From Oscillospiraceae bacterium (lineage in GTDB: Bacteria > Bacillota_A > Clostridia > Oscillospirales > Ruminococcaceae): a stretch of 6,028 nt of DNA. The position numbers and the translations under genes are program-made. This document shows positions 4,631 through 6,028 of the stretch, one piece after another; position 1 is the stretch's first letter; each line of letters opens with the position of its first letter. The notes beneath the pieces are model-generated. The model did not search any database, was not told where the DNA came from, and worked only from the letters and a program-made list of their open reading frames with translations. Location: assembly GCA_018109965.1 (NCBI GenBank), contig JAGBFE010000383.1:1-6028 (forward strand). The letters run 5' to 3'.

Positions 4631-5206
4631 CTACTGTGCATCAAAAAACTTTGGCGCAAGTTTAACCAGCAGGCAGGCGCAGATGGATGTGATTATCAGT
4701 TCAGGCAGCATATATGTGCCGTTGTAGATAAAGCTGTATTCCCAAACCGAAAGTCCTGCTGCCCATTCGTAGTAGCTCTGATAGCTTCCCCACAAAAGTG
4801 CACCGCTGAGGAAGCTGCAGATAAAACGCAGAAAACATACTGTCGCAGTGCCCACAGCAACACCTGTAAGGCGGTTTTTAAATGGTTTTGCAAAGCCCTG
4901 TGCCAGACCAAGTGCCATAAATGCCAGCAGGTAGTCCAGCAAAATCATTGCAACAAGGGCGGTCAGTGTGCCGCTTGGTGGGGCATAAAAGCATGTGATA
5001 AGCTGCAGAAGGCCGTTGATAAAGCCTGTAAAAAGCCCCCATTTTACTCCATGGCGGAACGACACAAGGATAAAAGGCAGCATTGAAACCAGTGTTACAC
5101 TGCCGCCGTAAGGCATTGTAAAAATTTTAATCTGTGCAAGCACAGTGCCCACAGCAATCATCAGGGCGCACTCCACCATTGCACGTGTGTTTGTTCTTTT
5201 TGACAT
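4631..5206 (-). CDS. thiT: ThiT, thiamine-binding S component of an ECF transporter
   Basis: The product is 191 aa, the usual size, with about six membrane helices. ATG 5206 has AAAGGAG (5220-5214) 7 nt upstream. It binds thiamine at the outer face and works with a shared ECF energising module (EcfA, EcfA', EcfT), which is not in this window. Family signatures are GGSVTLVSMLPFILVSFRHG (34-53), LLDYLLAF (89-96), the region LRFICSFLSGALLWGSY (126-142) and YSFIYNG (157-163). From memory of the Lactococcus lactis ThiT structure, the binding-site residues align with Asp91/Tyr92, Trp139, Tyr157 and Asn162; Asp replaces the Glu of the Lactococcus protein. The TPP riboswitch in the leader strongly supports the assignment. 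The gene is monocistronic, divergent from the GH3 gene. Confidence 0.95.
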   Translation of the reverse strand: MSKRTNTRAMVECALMIAVGTVLAQIKIFTMPYGGSVTLVSMLPFILVSFRHGVKWGLFTGFINGLLQLITCFYAPPSGTLTALVAMILLDYLLAFMALGLAQGFAKPFKNRLTGVAVGTATVCFLRFICSFLSGALLWGSYQSYYEWAAGLSVWEYSFIYNGTYMLPELIITSICACLLVKLAPKFFDAQ

Positions 5207-5237
5207 AACAAAACTCCTTTGAATTTATTGTTGCCAT

Positions 5238-5291
5238 AAAAACAAAACTCCGTACAGCAAAGGTTTCTGCAGTCACCTTGCCATATCGGAG
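5238..5291 (-). terminator. Second terminator-like hairpin in the thiT leader
   Basis: On the minus strand CTCCG (5291-5287) pairs with CGGAG (5252-5248), and inside it GCAAGG pairs with CCTTTGC with a one-base bulge. TTTTGTTTTT (5247-5238) follows directly. It lies after the first terminator and before the thiT ribosome binding site. It may be a backup terminator or a separate control point; its stem is less regular than the first. Confidence 0.5.
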
Positions 5292-5298
5292 GAATTTT

Positions 5299-5349
5299 AA
5301 AAATAAAAAACTCACAGTAAAGGATGTATGCGTACATCAATACCGTGAG
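5299..5349 (-). terminator. Riboswitch expression-platform terminator
   Basis: On the minus strand CTCACGGTA (5349-5341) pairs with TACTGTGAG (5319-5311), one G-U. Within it GATGTA pairs with TACATC around a 4-nt loop CGCA. A T-rich run (5310-5299, TTTTTT then A then TTTTT) follows. Its 5' arm carries CGGTATT, complementary to AATACCG inside the TPP aptamer, so formation of the terminator and of the alternative pairing are mutually exclusive. Confidence 0.85.
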
Positions 5350-5367
5350 AGAATTTATCACCGTTAT

Positions 5368-5479
5368 AAAACTCCCTCCGTCGGTATTAGCCGAATCAGG
5401 TTATAGGGTATAATCTCAGCCGTGAACCACACAGCACCAACCGGTATATGCCGCAAGTTCAGGGGGCACCCCTGTTTTT
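5368..5479 (-). ncRNA. TPP riboswitch (THI element) controlling thiT
   Basis: On the minus strand the conserved THI-box blocks appear in order: GGGGTGCC near the 5' end, GGCTGAGA (5421-5414), TACCC, AACCTGATTCGGCTAATACC (5402-5383) and GGAGGGA near the 3' end. P1 can form between AAAAC (5478-5474) and GTTTT (5372-5368). Between GGGGTGCC and GGCTGAGA lies an extended P3 arm of roughly 44 nt closed by TGAAC/GTTCA (5461-5457 with 5427-5423). The RNA binds thiamine pyrophosphate. Position between promoter and terminator predicts transcriptional shut-off of thiamine uptake when TPP is abundant. Confidence 0.95.
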
Positions 5480-5490
5480 ATGTCGGATTT

Positions 5491-5520
5491 ATAGTAGCAC
5501 AGTTTCTGCATTTTTGTCAA
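5491..5520 (-). promoter_or_regulatory. Promoter of the thiT riboswitch transcript
   Basis: On the minus strand, perfect TTGACA (5520-5515) and TACTAT (5496-5491) are 18 nt apart. Transcription would start around 5484, a few bases before the P1 stem of the aptamer at 5479. Confidence 0.75.
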
Positions 5521-5541
5521 TACAATGTATCGGTTTTGTAA

Positions 5542-5573
5542 TGCAAAGCACTTTTGACCAAATAGTGTTTGCA
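5542..5573. promoter_or_regulatory. Long dyad overlapping the GH3 -35 region, candidate operator
   Basis: TGCAAA (5542-5547) and TTTGCA (5568-5573) are exact reverse complements. Inside them CACT (5549-5552) and AGTG (5564-5567) also match, with one unpaired G at 5548, leaving an 11-nt centre. The right half coincides with the best -35 box of the GH3 promoter, as expected for a sugar-responsive repressor site. No regulator gene for it is present in the window. Confidence 0.4.
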
Positions 5574-5597
5574 CTTGGAGCAATGGTAAAATATAAT
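5568..5597 (+). promoter_or_regulatory. Promoter of the GH3 glycosidase gene
   Basis: A perfect TATAAT (5592-5597) lies 18 nt after TTTGCA (5568-5573; 4 of 6 consensus matches). The start of transcription would be near 5604, giving a leader of about 33 nt with AAAGGGA (5624-5630) before the ATG at 5637. Confidence 0.65.
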
Positions 5598-5636
5598 AAA
5601 CGTATAAACACAATTAAATGCTGAAAGGGAAAAACT

Positions 5637-6028
5637 ATGGATTTCAAAAAAGCGGCAAAAGAACTTGTTTCCAAAATGACATACGCCGAAAAAATGGCAC
5701 AGATGAAATATGACGCTGATCCGATTGACCGCCTTGGCATACCACGCTATAATTGGTGGAACGAGGCACTCCACGGGGTGGCACGTTCAGGTGCGGCAAC
5801 GGTTTTTCCTCAGGCAATTGCAATGGCGGCAAGTTTTAACCCGGATTTACTGCAGCAGGTGGCTTCTGCTATCGGAGATGAGGCAAGGGCAAAGTACAAC
5901 GAATACAAAACCTTTGGTGACACACTTATCTATCAGGGAATTACCTGCTGGTCACCTAATATAAACATCTACCGAGACCCACGCTGGGGTCGTGGCCACG
6001 AAACCTATGGTGAAGACCCATATCTCAC
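5637..6028 (+). CDS. Glycoside hydrolase family 3 beta-glucosidase/beta-xylosidase (3' truncated by window end)
   Basis: The first 130 codons are open to the end of the window. AAAGGGA (5624-5630) is 6 nt before ATG. The protein starts MDFKKAAKELVSKMTYAEKM, the common GH3 opening (two short helices then the first barrel strand), with no signal peptide, so it is probably cytoplasmic. Clear family signatures are RYNWWNEALHGVARSG (37-52), ATVFPQAIAMAASFNPD (54-70) and SPNINIYRDPRWGRGHETYG (106-125). These match the N-terminal TIM-barrel domain. The NWWNEALHG form is typical of the xylosidase/glucosidase branch found in plant-fibre and gut bacteria. The catalytic Asp and the C-terminal domain lie outside the window, so the substrate (beta-glucoside or xyloside) cannot be fixed. 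Confidence 0.95.
   Translation, partial: MDFKKAAKELVSKMTYAEKMAQMKYDADPIDRLGIPRYNWWNEALHGVARSGAATVFPQAIAMAASFNPDLLQQVASAIGDEARAKYNEYKTFGDTLIYQGITCWSPNINIYRDPRWGRGHETYGEDPYL

Overview
This window looks like chromosomal DNA of an anaerobic, low-to-mid GC Firmicute of the class Clostridia, probably a gut or rumen Ruminococcaceae/Lachnospiraceae-type commensal. The evidence is strong AGGAGG-like ribosome binding sites, AT-rich promoters, U-tract intrinsic terminators, a TPP riboswitch controlling a ThiT-type ECF transporter subunit, a GH3 beta-glycosidase, and a secreted beta-helix protein with a gut-Firmicute-style Cys/His C-terminal module. The species cannot be named from the sequence.

Layout. 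(1) 1-120 is the acidic C-terminal tail of an unrecognised gene, closed by a terminator at 142-182. (2) 213-1658 is a self-contained unit for a secreted beta-helix protein. Its putative promoter has a run of 13 G between the -35 and -10 boxes, with a 12-bp inverted repeat just upstream. (3) 1676-2383 is a minus-strand Cro/C1-type regulator with its own terminator. It diverges at 2384-2492 from a histidine phosphatase (2493-3143), and the shared promoter region has a palindromic double -10 and a 20-bp-spaced direct repeat. (4) 3144-3459 is non-coding and holds a nested palindromic element (3258-3450) between two convergent genes. (5) 3460-4509 is a minus-strand membrane acyltransferase of family 3, preceded by its own candidate promoter and a terminator hairpin that abuts the start codon. 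(6) 4631-5206 is minus-strand thiT. Its leader carries, in order of transcription, a promoter, a TPP aptamer, a terminator, and a second terminator-like hairpin. (7) 5637-6028 is the start of a divergent GH3 glycosidase gene, whose promoter overlaps a long dyad.

How it works together. The unit with a clear regulatory circuit is thiT: TPP binding should fold the aptamer, release the terminator and stop transcription of the thiamine importer. An aptamer segment (5382-5388) is exactly complementary to the 5' arm of the terminator (5339-5345), which suggests the antiterminator. The other genes look like independent units of ordinary chromosome: envelope decoration (acyltransferase), glycan use (GH3) and a surface or secreted protein.

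The best candidate for something undescribed is the beta-helix unit. A mononucleotide G tract inside a promoter spacer is the classic arrangement for phase variation by slipped-strand mispairing. Here it drives a secreted protein that ends in an NPNTG sequence without the usual membrane anchor. The sequenced spacer is 22 nt, so this copy is predicted to be weak or off; loss of about five G would give a 17-nt spacer.
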